Below are positions 27,039 to 34,814 of a DNA stretch of 64,000 nucleotides, piece by piece. Source of the stretch: Streptomyces sp. JJ36. GTDB taxonomy: Bacteria; Actinomycetota; Actinomycetes; Streptomycetales; Streptomycetaceae. A program made the translations under genes and the position numbers. Every line of letters starts with the position of its first letter. The first letter of the stretch is position 1. Location: NCBI RefSeq assembly GCF_021696945.1, contig NZ_JACYHE010000012.1:59230-123229 (forward strand), given 5' to 3'. The notes below the pieces were generated by a model, which worked only from the letters and a program-made list of their open reading frames with translations, made no database searches and was not told where the DNA came from.

Positions 27039-28180
27039 TGGCCCACCGCCCGGCGCAGGTTGTCCGCGGCGCGCTCGTAGCGTTCGTAGCGCTCCAGCCG
27101 GCGCCGGTTGGCGCGCCGGAAGCGGCGGGCGACGAGCCGGGCCAGGTCTGCCGCGCCGACCATCCCCGCCTCCGGGCCGAGCTGGGCCTTCACGATGCGG
27201 GCCTCCGGCCGGTAGCCGCGCCCGGTGAGATGCCGGCGGAAGGCCTCCCGGGCCGGTTCGGTCAGCAGCTCGTCGGCGGCGCTGACGCCGCCGCCGATGA
27301 CGAAGCAGGACGGGTCCAGGGCGGCGGCCAGGTTGGCCAGTCCGATGCCCAGCCACTGCCCGATGTCCTGGAAGAGCTCGACGCACATGGCGTCCCCGGA
27401 GCGGGCCAGCTCGGTGATCAGCGGCCCGGTGATGTCCCCCACCTGGCCGCCGACGCGGTCGATGATCCCGTACGCCACCGGGGACTCGGCCACGGCGAGT
27501 TCGCGGGCCTCGCGGACCAGGGCGTTGCCGGAGCTGTACTGCTCCCAGCAGCCGCGGTTGCCGCACGGGCAGCGATGGCCGCCGGGCACCACCTGCATGT
27601 GGCCGAACTCCCCGGCGACGCCGTACCGGCCGCGCTTGACCCGGCCGTCCTCCAGGATGGCGCCGCCGATGCCGGTGCCGAGGGTGATCATGACCAGGTG
27701 GTCCTCGCCGCGCCCGGCGCCGAAGCGCCACTCGCCCCAGGCGGCGGTGTTGGCGTCGTTGTCCACCATCACGGGCACGGCCAGCCGGGCGGTGAGGGCG
27801 TCCTTGAGGGGCTCGTCCCGCCAGGCGAGGTGGGGGGCGAAGAGCACCCGGGAGCGGTCGGCGTCCACCCAGCCGGCCGCGCCGATGCCGACGGCGTGCA
27901 CGTCGTGCCGGTCGGAGAGGTCGAGCACCAGCTCGGTGATGGTGTCCTCGACGACCTGGGGGCTCTTGGACTTGTCCGGTGTCTCGGCGCGGACCCGCTC
28001 CAGGATGTGGCCGTCCGCGTCCACCACGCCGGCCATCACCTTGGTGCCGCCGATGTCGATGCCGACGGTGGGCACCCTTGGGGCGGACAGGTGCGAACGC
28101 CGCTCCCGGGTGCTGACGGTGCGGAGCACGCTGCTGCTGGGCGCGCTCCGGCGGTACACGCGGTCACGTCCGGCGCTCAC
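27035..28180 (-). CDS. ROK-family sugar kinase (glucokinase-like)
   Basis: 381 residues, GTG 28180 preceded by GGGGG at 8 nt. The ROK fold is clear: phosphate-binding TVGIDIGGTKVMAGVVD, VMVDNDANTAAWGEW (catalytic Asp), TLGTGIGGAI, GEFGHMQVVPGGHRC, the zinc motif CPCGNRGCWEQYSSG and FVIGGGVSAA. It phosphorylates a hexose with ATP. The basic C-terminal tail (RRFRRANRRRLERYERY) and N-terminal extension of about 35 residues are longer than in minimal glucokinases. A GntR regulator lies 180 bp upstream in the same direction and may control it. Confidence 0.92.
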   Translation of the reverse strand: MSAGRDRVYRRSAPSSSVLRTVSTRERRSHLSAPRVPTVGIDIGGTKVMAGVVDADGHILERVRAETPDKSKSPQVVEDTITELVLDLSDRHDVHAVGIGAAGWVDADRSRVLFAPHLAWRDEPLKDALTARLAVPVMVDNDANTAAWGEWRFGAGRGEDHLVMITLGTGIGGAILEDGRVKRGRYGVAGEFGHMQVVPGGHRCPCGNRGCWEQYSSGNALVREARELAVAESPVAYGIIDRVGGQVGDITGPLITELARSGDAMCVELFQDIGQWLGIGLANLAAALDPSCFVIGGGVSAADELLTEPAREAFRRHLTGRGYRPEARIVKAQLGPEAGMVGAADLARLVARRFRRANRRRLERYERYERAADNLRRAVGQ

Positions 28181-28261
28181 GGCGTGACCCCCGTGCCGGG
28201 TGCCGGGCGGGTGCGAGGGCGGCTGCGGGAGGGTGCGCGCAACTTCTCGTCTCGTCTCTGC

Positions 28262-28288
28262 GTGATCTCGGTGATCTCGGTGAGCTCG
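28262..28288. repeat. Three tandem 9-bp units GTGA(T/G)CTCG
   Basis: GTGATCTCG, GTGATCTCG and GTGAGCTCG follow each other without gaps in the 180-bp space between the GntR and ROK genes. A 5-bp repeat CTCGT lies just left of them. This is the only non-coding tandem array of that kind near a promoter here, and could be a regulator site or slippage. Confidence 0.6.
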
Positions 28289-28360
28289 GTGTCCGTCGGG
28301 GCGGCGGAGCGCCCGCGTGCCGATTGTGCCACGTGGGGCCGGGCGCCCGGGGCGGGCCGG

Positions 28361-29116
28361 TCAGCCGCGGACCAGGAGCTGGAACTCGAAGGCGTACCGG
28401 GAGGCCCGGTAGAGGTGGGAGCCGAACTCGACGGGCCGGCCCGTGTCGTCGAAGGCGGTCCGCTCCATGGTGAGCAGCGGCGCTCCGGCCGGTTCCTCGA
28501 GCAGTTCGCCCTCCTCCGGGGTGGCGGCGCGGGCCCCGACGGCCTGCCGGGCGCTGTGCAGGGTGACCCCGGCACCGCGCAGCAGCCGGTAGAGCCCGGT
28601 CCGCTCCAGTTCCTCGGCGTCGGCGGTGAGCAGCTCCGGGGGCAGGTGGTTCCGTAGATAGGCCATGGGTTCGCCGTGAGCGAGGCGGAGCCGTTCCACC
28701 GTCCGCACTTCGGCGCCCTCGGCGATGCCGAGAGCGGCCGCGACCTCCGCGGTGGCCTCCCGGCTCTCCAGCCGGAGCACTCGGGTGGCGGGGTGCTGTC
28801 CCGCCGCCTCCAGGTCGTCGTAGAGGCTGCTCAGCTCCAGCGGCCGCTTGATCTGGCTGTGCACCACCTGGGTGCCGATGCCGCGGCGGCGGACCAGCAG
28901 GCCCTTGTCGACGAGCGCCTGGATGGCCTGCCGCACGGTGGGCCGGGACAGTCCGAGCCGCCCGGCCAGGTCGATCTCGTTGCCGAGCAGGCTGCCGGGG
29001 GCGAGCTTTCCCTTCTCGATGGCGGACTCGAGCTGCTGCGAGAGCTGGAAGTACAGCGGCACCGGGCTGCTGCGGTCCACGCCGAGCTCGAGATCGGCCG
29101 GTTCCCTCTTGGTCAC
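28361..29116 (-). CDS. GntR-family regulator (HutC/UTRA type)
   Basis: 251 residues from the GTG at 29116. The N-terminal winged helix-turn-helix (VPLYFQLSQQLESAIEKGKL, LLGNEIDLAGRLGLSRPTVRQAIQALVDKGLL) is followed by a UTRA effector domain (residues about 90-245, with EVRTVERLRLAHGEPMAYLRNHLP and PVEFGSHLYRASRYAFEFQLLVRG). UTRA regulators usually bind a sugar phosphate or small acid and release DNA. Position upstream of the ROK kinase suggests sugar control. The start follows TACGCT by 6 nt (leaderless type). Confidence 0.92.
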   Translation of the reverse strand: MTKREPADLELGVDRSSPVPLYFQLSQQLESAIEKGKLAPGSLLGNEIDLAGRLGLSRPTVRQAIQALVDKGLLVRRRGIGTQVVHSQIKRPLELSSLYDDLEAAGQHPATRVLRLESREATAEVAAALGIAEGAEVRTVERLRLAHGEPMAYLRNHLPPELLTADAEELERTGLYRLLRGAGVTLHSARQAVGARAATPEEGELLEEPAGAPLLTMERTAFDDTGRPVEFGSHLYRASRYAFEFQLLVRG

Positions 29117-29122
29117 CCGGGG

Positions 29123-29128
29123 AGCGTA
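29123..29128 (-). promoter_or_regulatory. -10 element TACGCT for leaderless GntR gene
   Basis: Minus-strand TACGCT is 6 nt before the GTG at 29116, and no Shine-Dalgarno sequence is present. Confidence 0.5.
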
Positions 29129-29208
29129 ACCCGCACCCCGGGGCTCCGGAAGCCGTAGGTTCGGATGTCCGGACAAGAAAAGGATCTCGCGGAAGCCCCA
29201 CCCCCGCC

Positions 29209-30006
29209 TCACCGCGGCCCCGGGACCTCCGCGACGAGCTGGAACAACCGCGCCACCGAGCGGTAGGGCGCCCGGTCGGAGAGCGCCAGCTCCAGCGCCT
29301 CCAGCGCGGCGTAGAAGCCGGGCTCTCGCTTGCGCTCCTCGTCCGTGATGTGGTCGGCGACGCTGCGGATGCCGTAGTGGTGCACCGGGCCGCAGCCGCG
29401 GGCGTCCAGTTCTGCGACGGCCTCCTCGGCGGTGTGCAGGGTGATCTCGGCGTCGAAGGTGAAGGCGGTGCCGCGCCGCTCGTCGAGCGCTGCCAGGGCG
29501 GCCGCCGGGTCCAGGTCCCGCACGGCGAGCGCCGGCGGGACGGAGTGCCGGTTGACGGCCATCAGGGAGAGCAGCCCGCCGGGCCGCACCAGCGGCAGCG
29601 CCGCCGCCACGGCGGGCCGTACGGTGCGCTGGTACTGCAGCAGGTTGTGGCAGATCACCAGGTCGAAGGCGTCACGGGTGAGAGTGGCGGGCAGCGCGAA
29701 GACGTCCGCCTCGACGGTGGCGAGCCGGTCCGCGGCACCGGCCGCGCGGGCCCGCTCCCGGGCGGCGGCCAGCATGCCCGGGGAGAAGTCCACCACGGTG
29801 ACATGGTGCCCGCGGGCGGCGAGCGGAACGGCGTCGCCGCCGTCGGCCCCGGCCAGGTCCAGCACCCGCAGCGGGCGGCCGCCCTCCGGCAGGTGGCGGG
29901 CCAGGTTGTGCGCGGCGAGGGTGTAACGGAGCCGCCCCCACGGGCTCGCCTGCCAGTCGCGCCAGGCCTCCATGGCGTCGTCGAAGGTACTGGGGCTTCC
30001 GGTCAT
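29209..30006 (-). CDS. Class I SAM-dependent methyltransferase
   Basis: 265 residues. Motif I is VLDLAGADGGDAVPLAARG, motif II VTVVDFSPGMLAAARERA, a conserved acidic residue sits in VEADVFALPA, and motif IV is FDLVICHNLLQYQ, followed by LPLVRPGGLLSLMAVN. The sequence resembles CmoM-like (SmtA) methyltransferases that modify tRNA wobble uridine, for example through NRHS after the post-motif strand; that assignment is tentative. Start ATG 30006 follows TAGGCT by 6 nt, so a leaderless mRNA is likely. Confidence 0.85.
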   Translation of the reverse strand: MTGSPSTFDDAMEAWRDWQASPWGRLRYTLAAHNLARHLPEGGRPLRVLDLAGADGGDAVPLAARGHHVTVVDFSPGMLAAARERARAAGAADRLATVEADVFALPATLTRDAFDLVICHNLLQYQRTVRPAVAAALPLVRPGGLLSLMAVNRHSVPPALAVRDLDPAAALAALDERRGTAFTFDAEITLHTAEEAVAELDARGCGPVHHYGIRSVADHITDEERKREPGFYAALEALELALSDRAPYRSVARLFQLVAEVPGPR

Positions 30007-30012
30007 CCCGGC

Positions 30013-30018
30013 AGCCTA
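30013..30018 (-). promoter_or_regulatory. -10 element TAGGCT for leaderless methyltransferase gene
   Basis: Minus-strand TAGGCT is 6 nt before the ATG at 30006, the same geometry as the sirtuin promoter at 7841. Confidence 0.55.
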
Positions 30019-30216
30019 CGCCGCGACGGGCCACCGCTCCGGCAGGAGCGGACGAGCCGCCGTTCCGGCGGACCGCCCGGGTGACCGTGCGCGGCGGCCC
30101 GCGCCGCGGAGGGCCCCGGGCGCCCCGGGAGGACCACGCCGGGGACGGCGCCCCCGGGAGAAGCACCCGGCCGCCGCGGCGCACCCCCGTGCCCACACCG
30201 CGGCGGACCGGGCACG

Positions 30217-30684
30217 TCAGGTGGGTGCCGGTGCCAGCTCCACCCAGACCGTACGGCCGCGCCCCTGCGCGGCGCAGTCCACGCCCCACTCGTCGGAGAG
30301 GGTGTCGACGAGCAGCAGCCCGCGGCCGTGCTCGTCCTCGGGCGTGGCCCAGCAGGGCAGTGGTGCGGACCGCTCCGAGCCCTCGTCGTGGATCTCCAGG
30401 CGGAGCCGGCTGCCGCCGGCCCGCAGCAGGCAGCGCACCCGCGCGCTGTCGGTGTGCACCACGGCGTTGGTCACCAGCTCGGAGACGAGGAGTTGCGCCG
30501 TGTCGCAGAGGCGGGCGGGGAAGGACCAGCGCCGGAGCTGGCGGCGCACCCTCCTGCGGGCGTCCGCCGGGGCGCCGTCGTGCGCGGCGAGTTCGAAGCC
30601 CGCCCAGAGGAGGTCGGCGTCGCCCGCGTCCTCGCCGGGCGGCAGGGCGAGCACCGTGGCGCCGGGAGTCAAGGCCACGAGCAT
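30217..30684 (-). CDS. Histidine-kinase-like ATP-binding protein (anti-sigma-factor type)
   Basis: 155 residues from the ATG at 30684, chosen because GGAAGG lies 4 nt upstream; an ATG at 30702 would add six residues. The GHKL fold is visible: N-box LLVSELVTNAVVHTD, G1 box EIHDEGSE, and G2 box EHGRGLLLVDTLSDEWG. Such SpoIIAB/RsbW-like domains in Streptomyces usually accompany XRE/DUF397 pairs, as in the whiJ and abaA type loci. It is divergent from the XRE gene and shares its roughly 210-bp promoter region. Confidence 0.85.
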   Translation of the reverse strand: MLVALTPGATVLALPPGEDAGDADLLWAGFELAAHDGAPADARRRVRRQLRRWSFPARLCDTAQLLVSELVTNAVVHTDSARVRCLLRAGGSRLRLEIHDEGSERSAPLPCWATPEDEHGRGLLLVDTLSDEWGVDCAAQGRGRTVWVELAPAPT

Positions 30685-30776
30685 TCCGCCTTCCGTCCGC
30701 ATACGGGTGATGCCGGGAACGTGTGTACGCCCGGTGCCCCACTATCCAGTGCGCCGGGAGCATCTGGCAAGAGGCG

Positions 30777-30793
30777 TTCTGCGAATTGCAGAA
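30777..30793. promoter_or_regulatory. Palindrome TTCTGCGAATTGCAGAA in divergent promoter region
   Basis: Arms TTCTGC/GCAGAA surround GAATT. It sits between the ATP-binding-protein gene and the XRE gene, in AT-richer DNA than its surroundings. It is a good candidate for the binding site of the XRE regulator itself. Confidence 0.5.
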
Positions 30794-30893
30794 TAGCCCC
30801 GGCAAGATGTTGGTTCCGTGGTCGCCGCATGCAACACTGCTGCGCGGCGGCGCGGTTGACGTCTGCGTGGCGTACGGACGAGGGAGGGGCGCG

Positions 30894-31751
30894 GTGCCTG
30901 ACGCGCGTTCAGCACCGACCGTGGGGCAGATCGTCCTCGGTCTGCGGCTCCGCGACCTGCGGGAGCGCGCCGGTGTCTCCTTCGAGGCGGCCGCCCGTGC
31001 GCTGAGCGTCAACCCCACCACCGTCCGGCGCATGGAGAAGGCCGAGGTGGGCCTGAAGCCGGTCTACGTGGAGAAGCTGCTCCAGGTGTACGGCGTGCCG
31101 CAGGCCGAGTGCGTGGCCTTCCTCGGCCTGGTGGAGGAGGCCGGGAACCCGGGCTGGTGGCACCGCTTCCGGGATGTGCTGCCGCCCTGGTTCAGCCTGT
31201 ACGTGAGCCTGGAGGAGTCGGCCGCGCTGATCCGGGCGTACGAGCCGCACTGCGTGCCCGGGCTGCTGCAGACCCCGGACTACGCGCGCGCCTTGCTGCG
31301 GGTGGGTTTTCCCGGCGCGCCCGCCGAGGAGCTGGACCGCCGGGTCGCGCTGCGGATGGAACGCCAGGCGCTGCTGCACCGCCCCTCGCCGCCCCGCTTC
31401 TGGGCGGTGGTGGACGAGACGGTGCTGCGCCGGCCGGTCGGCGGTGCCCGGGTGATGCGGGAGCAGCTCGACCGGCTCTCCGAACTGGTGGCGCTGCCTC
31501 ATGTCACCCTGCAGATCCTGTCCTTCGCGAACGGGCCCCACCCGGGGATGTTCGGGCCGTTCCAGCTCTTCCGCTTCGACATCCCCGAACTCCCCGACAT
31601 CGTCTACACCGAGAGCCTGACGGGTGCCGTCTATCTGGACGAACGCCCGGACACCGTCGCCTATCTGGAGGCGCTGGACCGGATGGGGGCGCAGGCCGCG
31701 CCCCTGAAAGACACCGAGCGGATCCTCGGTGACCTGCGCAAGGAGCTCTGA
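30894..31751 (+). CDS. XRE-family regulator with DUF5753 domain
   Basis: 285 residues. The GTG at 30894 is preferred because GGAGGGG lies about 6 nt upstream; the open frame extends further left but reads as non-coding. Residues about 10-70 form a helix-turn-helix (LGLRLRDLRERAGVSFEAAA, LSVNPTTVRRMEKAEVG). The rest is DUF5753: FSLYVSLEESAALIRAYEPH, VPGLLQTPDYARALL, HRPSPPRFWAVVDETVLRRP, FANGPHPGMFGPFQLFRF and VVYTESL-like IVYTESLTGAVYLD. These proteins pair with a DUF397 partner in Streptomyces developmental control. Confidence 0.93.
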   Translation: MPDARSAPTVGQIVLGLRLRDLRERAGVSFEAAARALSVNPTTVRRMEKAEVGLKPVYVEKLLQVYGVPQAECVAFLGLVEEAGNPGWWHRFRDVLPPWFSLYVSLEESAALIRAYEPHCVPGLLQTPDYARALLRVGFPGAPAEELDRRVALRMERQALLHRPSPPRFWAVVDETVLRRPVGGARVMREQLDRLSELVALPHVTLQILSFANGPHPGMFGPFQLFRFDIPELPDIVYTESLTGAVYLDERPDTVAYLEALDRMGAQAAPLKDTERILGDLRKEL

Positions 31752-31758
31752 ACCCCCC

Positions 31759-31995
31759 ATGGACCGGATATACAACGGCATGCCCGCGAGGGACCTCGGC
31801 AGCCACGGCTGGCACAAGCCGTGGAGCGGCACCAACGGCGGCAACTGCGTGGAGGTGCTGAAGCTGTCCGACGGCCGGGTGGCGCTGCGGCAGTCCAGCG
31901 ACCCGGACGGTCCCGCCCTGATCTACACCCCACACGAGATCCAGACCTTCATCGAGGGTGCCAAGAACGGCGACGCCGACTTCCTGCTCACCTGA
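31759..31995 (+). CDS. DUF397-domain protein
   Basis: 78 residues, 7 nt after the XRE gene. The domain core is W-SGTNGGNCVEVLKLSDG-VALRQSSDPDGPALIYTPHE-I-FI-GAKNGDADF, which is the DUF397 pattern (SxNGGNCVEV... VRDSKxPDGPxL). In whiJ-type loci the small partner modulates the XRE regulator; the same is inferred here. AGGAG is 13 nt from the ATG, further than usual, so translation probably depends on the upstream gene. The 3' end overlaps the convergent acetyltransferase by 8 bp. Confidence 0.93.
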   Translation: MDRIYNGMPARDLGSHGWHKPWSGTNGGNCVEVLKLSDGRVALRQSSDPDGPALIYTPHEIQTFIEGAKNGDADFLLT

Positions 31996-32566
31996 CCGCC
32001 CGCGCGCCGCCCCGCCCCCGGGGCCGGCGCAGCCGCTTGACCATGAAGGTGCGGGCTTCGGCCACCCGGTGGGTGGCGCCCGCCCCGTCCCGGTACGACC
32101 AGCAGTGGAGATAGGGCAGTTCGCTGCGGAAGCCGAGCCGCTTGTAGAGCGCCTCGGCACGCGGGTTGTTCCGCTCCACACCGATGCCCAGACACGGGGT
32201 GCGGCGGGCCACGGCCAGCTCCTCGGCGGCCTCCAGCAGCACGACGCCCACCCCCGGGGAGCGCATCACCTCCGGCCAGGCGCCGAGGCCCTCGACCTCG
32301 GCGCACTCCGGGCAGCGGGTGCGGACCACGGGATCCGGGCAGCCGTCCCAGCGCACCTCGCAGCTCGCCACCGGAAGGCCGTACCGCCAGGCCACCAGAT
32401 AGCTGCCACGGCCGGCCTGGTGCCGGGCGAAGCAGCGGGCGTGCCGGCCCGGGGCGTCCGGGGCGGGCATGTGCCGCTCCAGCAGGGCGAGATCGCCGGC
32501 CCGGCACGGGGCCACCTCGGCCCCGCTGGGCGCGGGCCCCTCCGGGTCGCCGGTACCACCGCGCAT
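31988..32566 (-). CDS. GNAT-family N-acetyltransferase
   Basis: 192 residues, ATG 32566 with GGGGGAG about 5 nt upstream. GNAT features: YLVAWRYGLPVASCEVRWDG, the acetyl-CoA loop region SPGVGVVLLEAAEELAVARR (in place of the usual R/QxxGxG/A), then LGIGVERNNPRAEALYKRLGFR. Four Cys/His residues in the middle (RCPECAEVEGLG) are unusual and could bind a metal. Substrate unknown. It follows the PfkB kinase by 13 nt and is likely co-transcribed. Confidence 0.85.
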   Translation of the reverse strand: MRGGTGDPEGPAPSGAEVAPCRAGDLALLERHMPAPDAPGRHARCFARHQAGRGSYLVAWRYGLPVASCEVRWDGCPDPVVRTRCPECAEVEGLGAWPEVMRSPGVGVVLLEAAEELAVARRTPCLGIGVERNNPRAEALYKRLGFRSELPYLHCWSYRDGAGATHRVAEARTFMVKRLRRPRGRGGARAVR

Positions 32567-32579
32567 GCTGCTCCCCCTC

Positions 32580-33548
32580 TCAGCCGGGCCGGTGCGCCCC
32601 GCCCCCGCCGAACATCGCCAGTGTGCGGTCCCGCAAGGCCGCGGTGGGGAGCCCGTCGGTGTCGGCCGGCGCCTGCACCGCCAGCGCCGCCACGCAGGCC
32701 GCCTCCGCCAGCGCCCGCTCCGGCGGCGCCCCGCGGAGCCAGGCGGAGAGCCAGCCGCCGGCGAACGCGTCCCCGGCGCCCACCGGGTCGGCGACCTGCA
32801 CGGCGAACGGCTCGTGCCGCCACGTGCCCTCCCGGCTGACGGCGGTGGCCGAGTGGTCGCGGCGCTTGACGACCACCGTCCCCGCCCGGCCCAGCTCCAG
32901 CAGCGCCTTGGCGCCCTCGTCGGCGCCGCCGCCGAGCAGCAGCTCCAGTTCGTCCTCGCCCGCGACCACGAGGTCGGCCTCGCGCAACAGCGGGCCGACG
33001 GTGCGTATCCAGGCGTGGTCGCCGCCGAGGTTCTCCCGGACGGACGGGTCCAGGCTGACGGCCGCCCCGGCCTGCCGCGCGACCTCGATCAGCCGGTGCG
33101 TGGCCTCGGCGGCGGACCGGGAGAGCATCGGCGTGATCCCGGAGACGTGCACCAGGCGGGCGCCGTGCAGGGCCTCCGGAACGATCTGCGCGGGCGTCAG
33201 CCGGGAGCCGGCGGAGCCGGTGCGGTAGTACTGGGCGTCGATGGCGCGCTGCGGATGGCTGTCCCGCAGCAGCAGACCGGTGGGGGCCTCCGGGTCCCGG
33301 ACGGCGTACGACACGTCGACGCCGTCGGCGCGCAGCTCGCGCAGCACCGCGTCGCCCGCCGGGTCGGCACCGACCCGGCCGAGCCAGCGCGCCGGGTGCC
33401 CGAGGCGGGCCAGGCCCGCCGCGACGTTGGACTCGGCGCCCGCCACGGCGCGGCGGAAGTGCGTCGCGCGCTCCAGCGGGACGCCGGGCTCGGCGAGCAT
33501 CAGCAGCATCGCCTCGCCGCAGGTCACGGCTTCCGGCCCGAATGCCAC
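32580..33548 (-). CDS. PfkB-family carbohydrate kinase (KDG-kinase-like)
   Basis: 322 residues, GTG 33548 with GGAGG about 6 nt upstream. Ribokinase-fold markers: CGEAMLLMLAEPGVPLERA, GAESNVAAGLARLG (sugar-binding), LDPSVRENLGG, VVVKRRDHSATAV, and the ATP/anion-hole motif VADPVGAGDAFAGGWLSAWL with catalytic Asp. The N-terminus resembles 2-keto-3-deoxygluconate kinases. Adjacent to ureide genes it might be considered for glycerate phosphorylation, but nothing in the sequence shows that. Confidence 0.88.
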   Translation of the reverse strand: MAFGPEAVTCGEAMLLMLAEPGVPLERATHFRRAVAGAESNVAAGLARLGHPARWLGRVGADPAGDAVLRELRADGVDVSYAVRDPEAPTGLLLRDSHPQRAIDAQYYRTGSAGSRLTPAQIVPEALHGARLVHVSGITPMLSRSAAEATHRLIEVARQAGAAVSLDPSVRENLGGDHAWIRTVGPLLREADLVVAGEDELELLLGGGADEGAKALLELGRAGTVVVKRRDHSATAVSREGTWRHEPFAVQVADPVGAGDAFAGGWLSAWLRGAPPERALAEAACVAALAVQAPADTDGLPTAALRDRTLAMFGGGGAHRPG

Positions 33549-33580
33549 CCTTGCCTCCCGTGTGTACGCCGCCGGTCATC

Positions 33581-33597
33581 GCGTTCGCGGGGAACGC
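33581..33597 (-). promoter_or_regulatory. Inverted repeat GCGTTC-N5-GAACGC upstream of pfkB gene
   Basis: Perfect 6-bp arms, 33 bp upstream of the GTG at 33548. Together with the flanking minus-strand GGTAGCGTT it may form a promoter/operator (TAGCGT as -10). Confidence 0.35.
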
Positions 33598-33619
33598 TAC
33601 CGGTTGCCGCAGACAATGC

Positions 33620-33647
33620 CACCCCTCGGCCGCCGGGCCGAGGGGTG
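33620..33647 (-). terminator. 12-bp hairpin terminator after allantoicase
   Basis: CACCCCTCGGCC and GGCCGAGGGGTG are perfect complements around GCCG. It is 40 bp past the allantoicase stop and before the pfkB promoter region. No U-tract. Confidence 0.7.
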
Positions 33648-33686
33648 ACCTCGCCGGGAACGGGTTCCGGCCGGCCCGCGCCGCGG

Positions 33687-34814
33687 TCAGCCGCCGAGCT
33701 CCCGGTGGCGCGCCGACAGCCGCCGGGCCCCCTCCTCGGTGAGCGAGCCGTGCAGCCGCAGCCGGGCGATGCCGCCGTCGGGGAAGATGTCGAGCCGGAC
33801 GTCGGTGACCGGCGGCGTCCCGTCCAGCAGGAAGCGGTGCACGGTGTCCGGCTGGAGCCGGGTGCGGGGCAGCAGTTCGCGCCACTCGGCGTCCCGCCCG
33901 TCCCGGCCGTGGAGCGCGGCCCAGCCCGCGGCGTTGCCCTTGAGGTAGCCGGTGTCGATCTCGACGGCGCGGACCACGGCCTGCTCGGCGAGGGCGTAGC
34001 GGATCCAGTCGTGGCCGGCGTCCCGGCGCCGGCGGGTCTCCCAGCCGTCGTCCATCTTGCGGGAGCGGCCGGGCTGGATGGTGTTCGTGGCCGGGGAGTA
34101 GAAGCGGTCGGAGGCGTCCCGCACCGCGCCGCCGTTCTCCAGCGCGACCAGGTCGAAGGTGCCCAGCGCGGCGAGCCATGCCGGGTCGGGGGCGACCTCG
34201 CCGTGCACCCGCAGCCGCGCGATGCCGCCGTCCGGGTGCTGCTTCAGGCGGAGGTGGGTGAAGCGCCGCTCGGCGGTGACCTCGAAGCCGTTGGCGGCGT
34301 GCCCGCCGATCTCGGTGCGGGGCACCAGCTCGGTCCACCGCACGTCGTCGCCGAGCAGCTCCTCCGGGGAGGGGGACCCGTCCACGGCGGCGGCCTCCAC
34401 GGAGACCGCCTGCGGGTGGTTGCCGCGGAAGTGGGCGGTGTCCACGACGAGGCCGCGGATCACACCGGGGGCGCCGAGCCGGATCAGCGCCCAGTCGTGG
34501 TCGTCCTCGGCGGGGTGCGGCGCCTCGGCGGAGACGCCGCGCCGGCGGCGGGTCTCCCAGCCGTCCATGATCTTGCCCTTGTGGCCGAAGTGCTCCGGGT
34601 CGAACTCGGCGGCGCCCGGCTTGAGCAGGTTCTCCCGCTCGGCGAAGAACTCGTCGTTGGCGGCGATCACCGAGGCGCCGAGCCGCCGGTCGGCCAGGTC
34701 GGCGAGTCGGGTGAAGGGCAGGTCGGCGGAGCGGTAGTCGGCGTACGGGTCGCCGCCGCCGTAGGGGCTCGCATCACCGGTGAAGCGGGGGATCGCGGGT
34801 GTGGCCGCGCTCAT
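33687..34814 (-). CDS. alc: Allantoicase
   Basis: 375 residues; ATG 34814 overlaps the allantoinase stop (ATGA). The protein has two tandem allantoicase domains, each with the marker (M)DGWETRRRR and [10 protein letters not shown] / [10 protein letters not shown], followed by a closing [16 protein letters not shown] / [16 protein letters not shown] and [13 protein letters not shown] / [13 protein letters not shown]. It hydrolyses allantoate to ureidoglycolate and urea, directly after allantoinase in the pathway. Confidence 0.96.
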   Translation of the reverse strand: MSAATPAIPRFTGDASPYGGGDPYADYRSADLPFTRLADLADRRLGASVIAANDEFFAERENLLKPGAAEFDPEHFGHKGKIMDGWETRRRRGVSAEAPHPAEDDHDWALIRLGAPGVIRGLVVDTAHFRGNHPQAVSVEAAAVDGSPSPEELLGDDVRWTELVPRTEIGGHAANGFEVTAERRFTHLRLKQHPDGGIARLRVHGEVAPDPAWLAALGTFDLVALENGGAVRDASDRFYSPATNTIQPGRSRKMDDGWETRRRRDAGHDWIRYALAEQAVVRAVEIDTGYLKGNAAGWAALHGRDGRDAEWRELLPRTRLQPDTVHRFLLDGTPPVTDVRLDIFPDGGIARLRLHGSLTEEGARRLSARHRELGG

